A stretch of DNA of 33,408 bases from a virus, in the IMG/VR virus record IMGVR_UViG_3300044490_000122, positions 1 through 33,408 of that record; one strand, 5' to 3'. Positions 1 through 6,445 of the stretch are shown in pieces; within the stretch, counting starts at the first letter, position 1; every line of letters starts with the position of its first letter. The translations under genes were made by a program, and so were the position numbers. The notes below the pieces were generated by a model, which made no database searches, was not told where the DNA came from, and saw only the letters and a list, made by a program, of their open reading frames with translations.

Positions 1-18
1 AACGCAAGGATTATCCGG

Positions 19-201
19 TTACATATTTAGGATGCTCAGCATATGCGCGGCTTGTGCCTTAGTCATGCCCGCAATAGCTAATGTCTTTATCCATTGTGCC
101 CAGGTATATCTTTTAGTCAGTCCTCCTATCTTCAAATCAAACGTCCAGCCGACTCCCGGTAAGATGCTGTCCCATTGATATACCGCAAGAAAGAATGTCA
201 T
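19..201 (-). CDS. Small hypothetical protein of the leftward operon (60 aa)
   Basis: Not recognised. It encodes 60 residues with many aromatics at the N-terminus and a short helical C-terminus (TWAQWIKTLAIAGMTKAQAA) that could form a helix-turn-helix-sized fold, which is only an inference. The start is supported by a strong Shine-Dalgarno, GGGAGG, seven bases before the ATG on the minus strand. It follows the 74-aa gene by 14 bases, so the two are probably co-transcribed leftward. It ends 18 bases before the window edge, and the operon may continue beyond it. No signal peptide or membrane segment is seen. Confidence 0.6.
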   Translation of the reverse strand: MTFFLAVYQWDSILPGVGWTFDLKIGGLTKRYTWAQWIKTLAIAGMTKAQAAHMLSILNM

Positions 202-215
202 CTGGCGAACCTCCC

Positions 216-440
216 TTAGATATTTTCCTCAACGTGTTTACAAGCAATCTCCCACCAGGGATGACCGGATTTCTTTATGCGCTTTGCCCACTTCGTGAAT
301 TTAATCCGGCCAAGCTTCGTTTTAGGTGGTTCGGGCAACTTGACCTTGGCCGATTCTATTTCATTCCTGGCATACTTGCCCTTCAAAACATTGGTCAGGT
401 GCGCGATTGCCATAGCTTTTATTGGGTCATATTTTTCCAT
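216..440 (-). CDS. Small basic hypothetical protein of the leftward operon (74 aa)
   Basis: Not recognised. The 74-residue product is lysine-rich, soluble and predicted to be mostly helical, with a central KLPEPPKTKLGRIKF stretch and an HPWWEIACKHVEE tail. The ribosome site GGGGGT lies about ten bases before the ATG and overlaps the stop codon of a 15-codon leader ORF just upstream, which suggests translational coupling. It is transcribed away from the structural genes, so it belongs to a different, perhaps early or regulatory, transcription unit. The basic composition would fit nucleic-acid binding, but nothing in the sequence proves this. Confidence 0.6.
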   Translation of the reverse strand: MEKYDPIKAMAIAHLTNVLKGKYARNEIESAKVKLPEPPKTKLGRIKFTKWAKRIKKSGHPWWEIACKHVEENI

Positions 441-448
441 ATTCGGTT

Positions 449-496
449 TTACCCCCTTATTTCTTTGTAAACATCAAAATCAATTTCAATTTTCAT
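449..496 (-). CDS. Leader ORF, 15 aa (MKIEIDFDVYKEIRG)
   Basis: A 15-codon ORF on the minus strand begins with ATG at 496, ten bases after a near-perfect Shine-Dalgarno (GGGGAGGT, plus-strand positions 507-514). Its stop TAA is embedded in AAGGGGGTAA, which also serves as the ribosome site for the 74-aa gene starting eight bases later. It may be a leader peptide coupling translation of the operon. Alternatively it is the truncated N-terminus of a longer protein: the strand-like opening MKIEIDFDVYKEI looks like the beginning of a larger domain. The ribosome site is better than needed for chance, but an ORF this short cannot be proven from sequence. Confidence 0.4.
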   Translation of the reverse strand: MKIEIDFDVYKEIRG

Positions 497-534
497 ATGT
501 TGATTTACCTCCCCTGGATTTGAATGGTACATGA

Positions 535-570
535 TTGCCCCATTATATTGCATGATACATGCCAGATTGC
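535..570 (-). promoter_or_regulatory. Candidate leftward promoter with operator-like inverted repeat
   Basis: On the minus strand a perfect TATAAT (plus-strand 542-547) lies about 46 bases before the leader ORF start. No good -35 hexamer is present 16-18 bases upstream. Instead the 13-bp inverted repeat GCATGATACATGC (550-562) fills the spacer, where a dimeric regulator could bind and control the leftward operon. The dyad and the box are visible; the function is inferred. Confidence 0.35.
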
Positions 571-786
571 TGCATAAAATTCCCCAATAAAATCAATATG
601 TTACAAATCCGCCAATTTCCAGGTATAAATATTTTGCCTGGGTAATGCGGCGTTAAACCGTAACGTATTGAAATCATTAATAAAGGCCCGGTACAAATAA
701 TTAAACTAGCAATACAAATATTTGAACCGCCAATTTGCCGAACGTATAAAGGAAATTCTTTTTGCAAAAACCATACCACCCTGCCG

Positions 787-831
787 CATTATATATCCCT
801 GCATTATATACCACTACATTATATATCAAAC
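787..831. repeat. Degenerate 15-bp direct repeats, array A (3 units)
   Basis: Three head-to-tail units begin at 787, 802 and 817, each starting CATTATATA and diverging in the last five or six bases. They have the same unit length and core as the cleaner array about 50 bp to the right, but they are not in register with it (the distance is not a multiple of 15). They look like older or lower-affinity copies of the same site. Confidence 0.7.
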
Positions 832-865
832 CAGTAAACAATCCGCCCCCGTTTCCCCAGGCAAA

Positions 866-985
866 TCATATATATCCCTTCAATATATACCTCACCAATA
901 TATACCTCACCAATATATACCTCACCAATATATACCTCACCAATATATACCTGTCCATTATATACCTGTCCATTATATACCTCAC
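866..985. repeat. 15-bp direct repeats (iteron-like), array B (7 units plus 1 degenerate)
   Basis: Seven exact-length 15-bp units start at 881, 896, 911, 926, 941, 956 and 971. The first four are identical (CAATATATACCTCAC). The fifth and sixth end CCTGTC, and the sixth and seventh start CATTATA. A degenerate unit occupies 866-880. The constant part is the ATATACCT core. Evenly spaced AT-rich direct repeats in a non-coding divergent region resemble iterons that bind a replication initiator or a cooperative repressor. Because 15 is a multiple of three, the array also yields spurious long repetitive reading frames. Confidence 0.9.
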
Positions 986-1154
986 CACAGGTAAATATGA
1001 ACTTCCAGGAAAAAGGGTTCCTTTCTGGGGGTGGGGGAGGCCGGATGGCAAAGCGGAGTCCCGGAAAAATTCATTAGTAACCCCTCCCACCCAACCTCAA
1101 TTTTCAGAGCTCAGAGTTCAGAGCGTAGACACACAGCTGTTTCGGGTGGTTTTT

Positions 1155-1185
1155 AGGTCCGGTGTTAAAATTTAACGGGGGAGCT
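1155..1185. repeat. Dispersed palindrome P1 (core GTTAAAATTTAAC)
   Basis: The invariant 13-bp core lies at 1164-1176. The left arm is AGGTCCGGT; the right arm, GGGGGAGCT, is imperfect. It is the most degenerate of seven copies in the window, and it forms a tandem pair with P2, core to core 53 bp, upstream of the terminase genes. There is no T-tract after the stem on either strand. Confidence 0.85.
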
Positions 1186-1207
1186 GGTTGGGGGTGGTGG
1201 TAATAAC

Positions 1208-1237
1208 AGTTCCCATGTTAAAATTTAACGGGGAACC
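1208..1237. repeat. Dispersed palindrome P2 (core GTTAAAATTTAAC)
   Basis: The core is at 1217-1229, with arms AGTTCCC and GGGGAACCT. One base is missing from the right arm beside the core compared with the other copies, but GTTCCC still pairs with GGGAAC. It lies about 105 bp upstream of an extended -10 box and 265 bp before the putative small terminase gene. It is the second member of the tandem pair. Confidence 0.88.
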
Positions 1238-1340
1238 TGTTTGCGGACTTAAATGGGGAATGGGGTTGATGGTGCATTGTTTCTTTCGGTCTGGTCCTCA
1301 GCTCGCACTAATCGTTTGGGGGATGGGGGATTTTGTGATA

Positions 1341-1349
1341 TGATATAAT
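1341..1349 (+). promoter_or_regulatory. Extended -10 promoter candidate ahead of the terminase genes
   Basis: TGATATAAT is a perfect TGnTATAAT extended -10 element. No TTGACA-like -35 is present at 16-18 bases upstream, which extended -10 promoters tolerate. It faces right and lies about 150 bp before the start of the putative small terminase gene, making it the best candidate in the window for the start of the virion operon. Confidence 0.45.
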
Positions 1350-1464
1350 CAACAACGTGTTTTATAAACGGTGATTGACAAATGCTCCTCCTCCCACTCG
1401 ACCAGGTAGATAGTGTTTTTGAAAGCCAGCCCTTGCTGCAGGAGCCGGTGGGGTTTCCTCTGCC

Positions 1465-1496
1465 GGGGGCTGGGGAGAGGGAGGATGAGGAGGGGG
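1465..1496 (+). other. Potential G-quadruplex at the terminase leader
   Basis: Four guanine tracts (1465-1469, 1472-1475, 1479-1481 and 1492-1496) with loops of two, three and ten bases meet a relaxed quadruplex pattern on the non-template strand. The last tract is also part of the Shine-Dalgarno for the next gene, so folding in the mRNA could compete with ribosome binding. This is a pattern match only; the purine-rich run may simply be a strong ribosome site. Confidence 0.35.
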
Positions 1497-1502
1497 ATGA
1501 AG

Positions 1503-1877
1503 ATGACTGAGGCAGACCGCTTGATGGAGATTCTGACCTCGGATGTCGAGGATCTGCCGGTGTTTGAGGAGGGGAACGGGAACGGCAGGAGGAAGGTTCC
1601 AGCCCTGGGTCCCCCTTCTTGGCTCGAGAATTCTAACTGGCAGGACGATCCGGCGTCGGGGAAGCTGGAAAAAATTAGATCAGTTTTCCTGAACGCTAAA
1701 ACTCCAGAGGAGGTGTACACTGCCGCTTCGGTGATGCCTATTGGAGACTGGATGGAAATGGTTGCAAAGCTTGGGAAGCAAGTTGACCCTGGGCAGGTGC
1801 AGATCACAAGTATCAGAATCGAACTGCCGCCTATAGGTTACAGCCGAGGCGAAGTGATCGAAATCGAGGTTCCCTGA
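1503..1877 (+). CDS. Putative terminase small subunit (124 aa)
   Basis: The product is called mainly from position: it sits directly upstream of the large terminase with a one-base stop/start overlap (TGATG), where small terminases normally lie. The 124 residues are acidic in the N-terminal half. They end in a helical segment (TPEEVYTAASVMPIGDWMEMV) followed by a hydrophobic strand tail, a layout seen in small packaging subunits. No clear DNA-binding helix-turn-helix is visible. The start at 1503 is preferred because AGGAGGGGG lies just upstream; in-frame ATGs at 1485, 1497 and 1413 are alternatives. If correct, it recognises the packaging site and loads TerL. It could instead be an unrelated small virion gene. 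Confidence 0.5.
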   Translation: MTEADRLMEILTSDVEDLPVFEEGNGNGRRKVPALGPPSWLENSNWQDDPASGKLEKIRSVFLNAKTPEEVYTAASVMPIGDWMEMVAKLGKQVDPGQVQITSIRIELPPIGYSRGEVIEIEVP

Positions 1878-3325
1878 TGTCAGAGCTGGCTTTAAATCCC
1901 TGGCTCGATGCAGGAAAAATCCAGCAGCAGTTTGTCCTGTCGCAAGACCTCGAGGCGTGTTTAATGGGTCCGAGAGGGGAAGGTAAAACCGAGGGGGGAA
2001 TCCGCCGGATGACCCTTCATGCAGGTGAGCAAGAACAATCCGTCCGGCCTATTCCCTGGGCAATTGTACGAGATACTTGGAAAAACCTCGAACGTACGAC
2101 TCTTAAGTCTTTCCTTCAGCCCCATCCGAATTCGTTTTCAGAAAAAATCCGTCCCCTCCTCAAGGTTTCTGGTGGTGGGGAGAAGATCGTTCTTCCGGGT
2201 TTCTGGGAAGCCCATTTATTCGGTGTTGATTCCCTTGGTGACTTAAGCCGCTTGCAATCTCTCCAACTCGGCGGGATATGGCTTGAAGAACCTGCCCCAG
2301 CTGCCGCTGAGGACATAGGCGGTGGGCTTGAGGAGAGGGTTGTGACTGTGGGGATTACGTCTCTGCGCCATCCCTGCGCATGGCGGACGGTTCAGATAAC
2401 GCAAAACTATCCAGACGAGGACCACTGGACCTGGCAGAGGTACTTCATTCGCAGAGAAGGCCGGTTGTTTAGAATTCCACGAGGGGAAAACCCCCATCTC
2501 CCGACTGACTACCGGGATAATATGGAGAGAGCCCTGGCAAATGACAAGGGCCTTCTCAATCGTTTGGTACTTGGCCAGCCTGGTTTTGTGTCACAGGGTG
2601 AGGCTGTGACACCTGAGTATGATTCTTTAGTCCACAGGTCGAATATTGACCTAGAGCCGTATCCGAATACAGTAGGCTATCGCTTTTGGGACGGGTACAG
2701 TAATCCGGCGTGTGTTATTGCCCAACTAACCCCCCGCGGTCAGCTGCAGGTATTTGAGGCCATTGTTGGAAAGGGGATGGGAGTTAAGCAGCTGATCAGA
2801 GACTTCGTCATTCCGGCTATATCCGAGCGGTATGGTGATGTCCCTGAGTGGGAAGACATCGGCGATCCTTCTATGGTGACGAAAGACCAGTCTGATTACG
2901 AGCAGTCAGCAGCTATGGTTATAGAAAAAGAATTGAAAACATTCTTTCGCCCTGGGCCGAAGGCTTGGTCGATTCGCCAACAGGGAATGAAAAACGCCCT
3001 TCTTGCTACTATTCCTGGAAATAAACCGTTCGTCTATCTGTCCGCCAGTCCCCTAGTCCAGCCTCTGCACCAGGCTCTCCGCGGTGGGTGGGCGTATAGG
3101 ATGTCTCCATCAGGGCTTAGAATCGGGACTATCCCAATGAAAAATCATCACTCACACCCAGCGGACGCTTTGTCCTACGGTGTTTGTGAGTTGCTGAGTA
3201 TGTCTGAAGGCGGGAGGATAGATCCTTATGTCCAGCCTAGTGTAGATTATTACATGGAAGAACTGATATTCCGCCAAACTCCAGGAATGGGATCTGTAGG
3301 CCGGGATCCAGTGACAGGTTACTGA
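1877..3325 (+). CDS. terL: Terminase large subunit, ATPase and nuclease (482 aa)
   Basis: This is the DNA-packaging motor, which cleaves concatemers and pumps DNA through the portal. The N-terminal ATPase shows Walker A GPRGEGKT at residues 31-38 and Walker B GIWLEE at 133-138, with the catalytic Glu at its end. A TQNYPDEDHW segment near 175-184 sits where the coupling motif is expected. The C-terminal RNase H-like nuclease has three acidic positions in the expected order: D272 (RFWDG), D330 (IGDPS) and D430 (HHSHPADALSYGV). The length of 482 is normal for the family and no residue is obviously missing. The ATG overlaps the upstream stop codon. The nuclease pattern and the portal type downstream fit a podovirus. 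Confidence 0.93.
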   Translation: MSELALNPWLDAGKIQQQFVLSQDLEACLMGPRGEGKTEGGIRRMTLHAGEQEQSVRPIPWAIVRDTWKNLERTTLKSFLQPHPNSFSEKIRPLLKVSGGGEKIVLPGFWEAHLFGVDSLGDLSRLQSLQLGGIWLEEPAPAAAEDIGGGLEERVVTVGITSLRHPCAWRTVQITQNYPDEDHWTWQRYFIRREGRLFRIPRGENPHLPTDYRDNMERALANDKGLLNRLVLGQPGFVSQGEAVTPEYDSLVHRSNIDLEPYPNTVGYRFWDGYSNPACVIAQLTPRGQLQVFEAIVGKGMGVKQLIRDFVIPAISERYGDVPEWEDIGDPSMVTKDQSDYEQSAAMVIEKELKTFFRPGPKAWSIRQQGMKNALLATIPGNKPFVYLSASPLVQPLHQALRGGWAYRMSPSGLRIGTIPMKNHHSHPADALSYGVCELLSMSEGGRIDPYVQPSVDYYMEELIFRQTPGMGSVGRDPVTGY

Positions 3326-3326
3326 G

Positions 3327-3521
3327 ATGCTCCAGGGTCAGGCTGAAACTGTTGAGGTTACTGTCCTCCCTCCTGACATCCGGCTTCAATTCTGGCCCTA
3401 CTCACCACCACGGACGGAGTTAGTTGGATGGATTTGGTTTTCCGACAGTCACCCAGCAAAGGATTTTTGGAAGCGGCTGGGTGATGGGTGTTACCAACGC
3501 AGGTCCGGTGTTAAAATTTAA
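3327..3521 (+). CDS. Small hypothetical protein ending in palindrome P3 (64 aa)
   Basis: Not recognised. The ORF starts one base after the TerL stop and has only a weak ribosome site, so translation would depend on coupling to TerL. The 64 residues are rich in Trp and Pro (LQFWPYSPPRTELVGWIWFSDSHPAKDFW is split by no obvious domain boundary) and look like a compact beta fold. The last codons SGVKI and the stop are supplied by the palindrome core (GTT AAA ATT TAA), as if the element had been placed across the end of the gene. It could be a real small virion or packaging protein, or a chance frame filling the gap before the portal. Confidence 0.45.
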   Translation: MLQGQAETVEVTVLPPDIRLQFWPYSPPRTELVGWIWFSDSHPAKDFWKRLGDGCYQRRSGVKI

Positions 3522-3531
3522 CACCGGAACT
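3501..3531. repeat. Dispersed palindrome P3, perfect inner stem
   Basis: The core is at 3510-3522. The arms CCGGT and ACCGG pair perfectly around it, and the outer AGGT/AACT ends pair with one mismatch. It lies 18 bp before the portal start and covers the end of the 64-aa ORF. At the third arm position this copy has G-C where most others have C-G, a two-sided change that keeps pairing. Confidence 0.92.
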
Positions 3532-3548
3532 GTTAAGCTGGGATAAAA

Positions 3549-6137
3549 ATGCTGACAGAAAAACGCCCGATCAAATGGCTTCTTGAAGCCCCAGATAAAA
3601 GCAACCTGGCTGATGAGCTGACTAGCAAGGAACTGAGCTACCTCGGCCAGGAAGTTGTGCGTCTATATCGCCTGGATCGGAATAACCGCCAGGATTGGGA
3701 TGCTTTATCTGAATCAGCGTTGAAGTTGGCGAAACAGGTTCGGGAACGCAAGACAACTCCGTGGGATAATTGCTCGAATGTCAAGCATCCGTTGATTACA
3801 GTTTCAACTATCCAATTTGCAGCCAGGGCGTATCCCGAGATCTGCAAAGGCAGTAAGGTTGTGAAGTGCCAAATCACCGGCGACGATCCGCCTGAGACTC
3901 CAATCCAACCCCAAGTTCCCCAGCAAATCCCTGGCCAGATGCAAACGATGCTTCCGCTACCTGGCCAAACCCCGGCTCAAATGGGCCAGATGCCCCTGAC
4001 GATCGGGGTTCAGGAAAAAAGCCCCAAACGCCAACGGGCTGATCGGATCGAGACTCACATGAACTTCCAGCTGACCCAAGAGATGGTTGACTGGGAGTCG
4101 GATATGGACACTCTCCTCCATGTCCTACCTGTCGTAGGTCAATGTTACAAGAAAACCTACTTCGACCCCGAACTCGATCACAATGTCTCCGAACTGGTCC
4201 TCCCTGATGACTGTGTTGTCAGTAAGTCGAAGATACGAGACATTAAAAAAGCCCGGCGGATTAGCCATCGCCTGTGGATCTACGATAACGATGCGCAGGA
4301 GAGAATGCGAGCTGACATCTGGCGGGAGGTTTCTCTTGGGGTTCCGCCTCTAGCCAGTCAAGACACCGACGCTCCGCATGAGTTCATCGAGCAGCATTGC
4401 TGGTATGACCTAGATGGGGATGGGTATAAAGAGCCTTATATCATCACAGTCCATCTTGTATCTGTTAAAGTCGTTCGTGTGCTGGCTCGGTGGCAGATGG
4501 AATCTGTGATTGCTGATAGGAAGAACGAAGTCAAGAAAATCATTCCTGACCATTACTTCACCCACTTTGGGTTTATCCCGAACCCAGATGGCTCGATCAA
4601 CTACCTAGGCTTTGGCCAGCTCCTCGAACCAATCAACTCATCCGTCAACACTGTCCTGAACCAGCTGATCGACAGTGGGACTCTATACAACACTGGCGGT
4701 GGGTTCCTTGGCCGGGGGATCAGGATGCGTGGGGGGACTTACACCTTCCAACCAGGGGAATACAAAACTGTTGATTGTCCAGGTGGGGCCTTGAAGGAAA
4801 ATATCGTCCCCTTGCCGACGAGAGAACCGTCAGTTGTTCTGTTCCAGCTCCTGGGTTTCCTCGTCCAGGCTGGGAAGGAAATCAGTTCTGTCCAAGATGT
4901 CTTAACTGGCGACGCGAAGCTGGCTGCTACGATGCCTGTAGGCACAATGATGGCCTTAGTGGAACAGGGGCTGAAGGTCTTCACTGCAATATACAAACGA
5001 ATCTACCGCTCGCTTAGCGAGGAGTTTAAGAAACTGTATTACCTGAACGCCAGGTATCTCGACCCTGTGACTTCGTTTTATGTGTCCGGGAACAAAAACC
5101 GGGTGGAGTTGTCTGACTACCGGGCTGATGATACTCTCGTGATGCCGGTGGCTGACCCGGATTTGTCCTCCGATATGCAGCGGTTGCTTAAGGGTCAGGC
5201 TTTGAAGGACTTAACTGGCCGACCGGGCCTCAACGAAGTGGCGATTACGAGGCAGCTGGTCCGGGCAATTAGACCAGAAAACATGCACGAAGTGTTGATG
5301 ACAGATGCCCAGATGTCTGGGAAGGAACCAATCCCCTGGGCTCCACCGCCTAACCCGCAGGTTATTCTTGCACAGGCTAAGGCGAATCATCTGAACGCCC
5401 GGGCACAGGAATCGGCTTTGCAGCTGCAGATGTCGTTGCAGAAGTTTGAGCTTGAGACGGAGGCGTTGCTGGCGGATATAGAGAACAAGAAAGCCGACAC
5501 GATGTTGAAGCTGGCGAAGGCTGAGGCTGCAGAGGCTGGCCTGCAGCTACAGCAATACGAAGCTGAGATGAATCATATATCAGAGCAAGTCAAAGCCAGA
5601 ATGGATGTGGTGAAAGAGCGAATTAAAGCTTTTGCTCAGCAACAGAAACAACTGGCTGATCAAGAAGGAATGACAGAGGTTCTGGAGAGTGATCAAGGTG
5701 GTATGGAAGGTCGAGCCTTTGGTGGCCCAGTGGACAGGGGAAACCCCTTTGTTGTCGGTGAACTTGGGCCTGAGTTGTATGTACCTTCTGGCAGCAACGA
5801 CAACCAAGAGCTGTCAAAGCTAATGGGAATCTTGAATCAGAACAAGAACCTCGAATATGTCCGGCGTATTCTAGCTCCATACAATTCTCCGGTAAAAGTC
5901 TACGACGATGATGGAACGATTGCCAGTCATATGATGATGTACAGCGATCATCCTGGTGGGAGAGGTTACATCAGTTTTCCGTCTATAGTGAATGATGAGG
6001 AAGGGTTCAGGGAACTGTCGCCTGATGAAGCTTACAGGCACGCTGTAAGAAGCAGACAATACATCCAGCATCCAACTAGAGAAGAAGCTGATTGGTTTTC
6101 TAAGAACTACAAAAAAGTATGGGGACCAATACAGTGA
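3549..6137 (+). CDS. Portal protein with coiled coil and C-terminal extension (862 aa)
   Basis: The portal forms the dodecameric DNA channel at the capsid vertex and docks the terminase and tail. Residues 1-570 resemble portals of podoviruses related to Bcep22 and BPP-1: a helical N-terminus, the segment WDNCSNVKHPLITVSTIQFAARAYPE, a Pro/Gln-rich insert near 118-150, and a long crown/stem region. Residues about 605-715 are a Gln/Ala/Glu-rich coiled coil. Residues 721-748 (GGPV...PFVVGELGPELYVP) match a motif usual at the ends of tape-measure proteins. Residues 779-862 form a separate small domain ending DWFSKNYKKVWG. At 862 residues it is longer than a standard portal because of this tail. 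The ATG follows GGGAT; palindrome P3 is just upstream. Confidence 0.88.
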   Translation: MLTEKRPIKWLLEAPDKSNLADELTSKELSYLGQEVVRLYRLDRNNRQDWDALSESALKLAKQVRERKTTPWDNCSNVKHPLITVSTIQFAARAYPEICKGSKVVKCQITGDDPPETPIQPQVPQQIPGQMQTMLPLPGQTPAQMGQMPLTIGVQEKSPKRQRADRIETHMNFQLTQEMVDWESDMDTLLHVLPVVGQCYKKTYFDPELDHNVSELVLPDDCVVSKSKIRDIKKARRISHRLWIYDNDAQERMRADIWREVSLGVPPLASQDTDAPHEFIEQHCWYDLDGDGYKEPYIITVHLVSVKVVRVLARWQMESVIADRKNEVKKIIPDHYFTHFGFIPNPDGSINYLGFGQLLEPINSSVNTVLNQLIDSGTLYNTGGGFLGRGIRMRGGTYTFQPGEYKTVDCPGGALKENIVPLPTREPSVVLFQLLGFLVQAGKEISSVQDVLTGDAKLAATMPVGTMMALVEQGLKVFTAIYKRIYRSLSEEFKKLYYLNARYLDPVTSFYVSGNKNRVELSDYRADDTLVMPVADPDLSSDMQRLLKGQALKDLTGRPGLNEVAITRQLVRAIRPENMHEVLMTDAQMSGKEPIPWAPPPNPQVILAQAKANHLNARAQESALQLQMSLQKFELETEALLADIENKKADTMLKLAKAEAAEAGLQLQQYEAEMNHISEQVKARMDVVKERIKAFAQQQKQLADQEGMTEVLESDQGGMEGRAFGGPVDRGNPFVVGELGPELYVPSGSNDNQELSKLMGILNQNKNLEYVRRILAPYNSPVKVYDDDGTIASHMMMYSDHPGGRGYISFPSIVNDEEGFRELSPDEAYRHAVRSRQYIQHPTREEADWFSKNYKKVWGPIQ

Positions 6138-6445
6138 AAAACCTCCCTATCTTCGACAAGGAAATCCTGATCTCCCCAGGCGAATGGCAATCCTGGCTCA
6201 ATCACCCGATCACCCAGGAATTCATGTCCGCCATCAAACGTGAGCGAGACGACTGGTCCAGGATGCAGGCGCAGGGGGAGCTTCTGAAAGAAGGAATGGG
6301 AACAATCGAGTGGTACGCGAAGTCTGTGGGGATAATCTACGGCCTTGAATACAGCCTTGAGGGCGTAGGCGAGGCCCTGAATGAACAATGGCGAGAGGCG
6401 GCTGAAAGGAAGGAAGCTGCGGAAAGAGAGAAAGAAAATGTTTGA
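6134..6445 (+). CDS. Small protein between portal and GroES-like gene (103 aa)
   Basis: Conserved-looking but of unknown function. The preferred start is the GTG at 6134, which overlaps the portal stop as GTGA and has GGGGA upstream; an ATG at 6119 is the alternative. The N-terminal half contains SPGEWQSWLNHPITQEFMSAIKRERDDW, a helical segment, and the C-terminal third is a charged helix (EQWREAAERKEAAEREKE) likely to form a coiled coil. It has no membrane segment or signal. Genes in this position in related podoviruses are usually small head-assembly proteins, so a role in the portal or capsid pathway is possible. The next gene starts eight bases before its end. Confidence 0.7.
   Translation: MKNLPIFDKEILISPGEWQSWLNHPITQEFMSAIKRERDDWSRMQAQGELLKEGMGTIEWYAKSVGIIYGLEYSLEGVGEALNEQWREAAERKEAAEREKENV

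Larger units (their letters stand above)
497..1484. other. Non-coding divergent intergenic region, about 1 kb
   Basis: This interval separates the leftward small genes from the rightward virion genes and holds no convincing gene. The left part (500-990) is AT-rich and contains two arrays of 15-bp direct repeats. It also has the direct repeat CCGCCAATTT at 609-618 and 729-738, and an inverted repeat with arms CCAGG/CCTGG (619-641). The right part (1000-1500) is G-rich on the plus strand and carries two palindromes and an extended -10 box. Such a layout suits a replication origin, a regulatory hub or a packaging-initiation region next to terminase. None of these is proven by sequence alone. Confidence 0.6.

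Noticed and set aside
543-779. 78-aa minus-strand frame in the divergent region
   Set aside because: Composition is not protein-like, it overlaps repeats and the candidate leftward promoter, and its ribosome site is only two bases from the start.
866-985. CRISPR array
   Set aside because: Units are contiguous 15-bp direct repeats without spacers and without nearby cas genes.
1044-1076. 10-codon ORF MAKRSPGKIH behind GGGAGG
   Set aside because: Too short to support, in a G-rich tract where Shine-Dalgarno-like strings arise by chance, and without coupling to any gene.
722-1175. Two long repetitive plus-strand frames (with YIPHQ- and IYLTN-type repeats)
   Set aside because: They are translations of the 15-bp direct repeats, whose length is a multiple of three and so keeps frames open. 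No ribosome site or credible protein composition was found, and all frames through the array look alike.
1373-1403. Second promoter with TTGACA at 1375-1380
   Set aside because: The -35-like hexamer is perfect but there is no -10-like box at 16-18 bases downstream.
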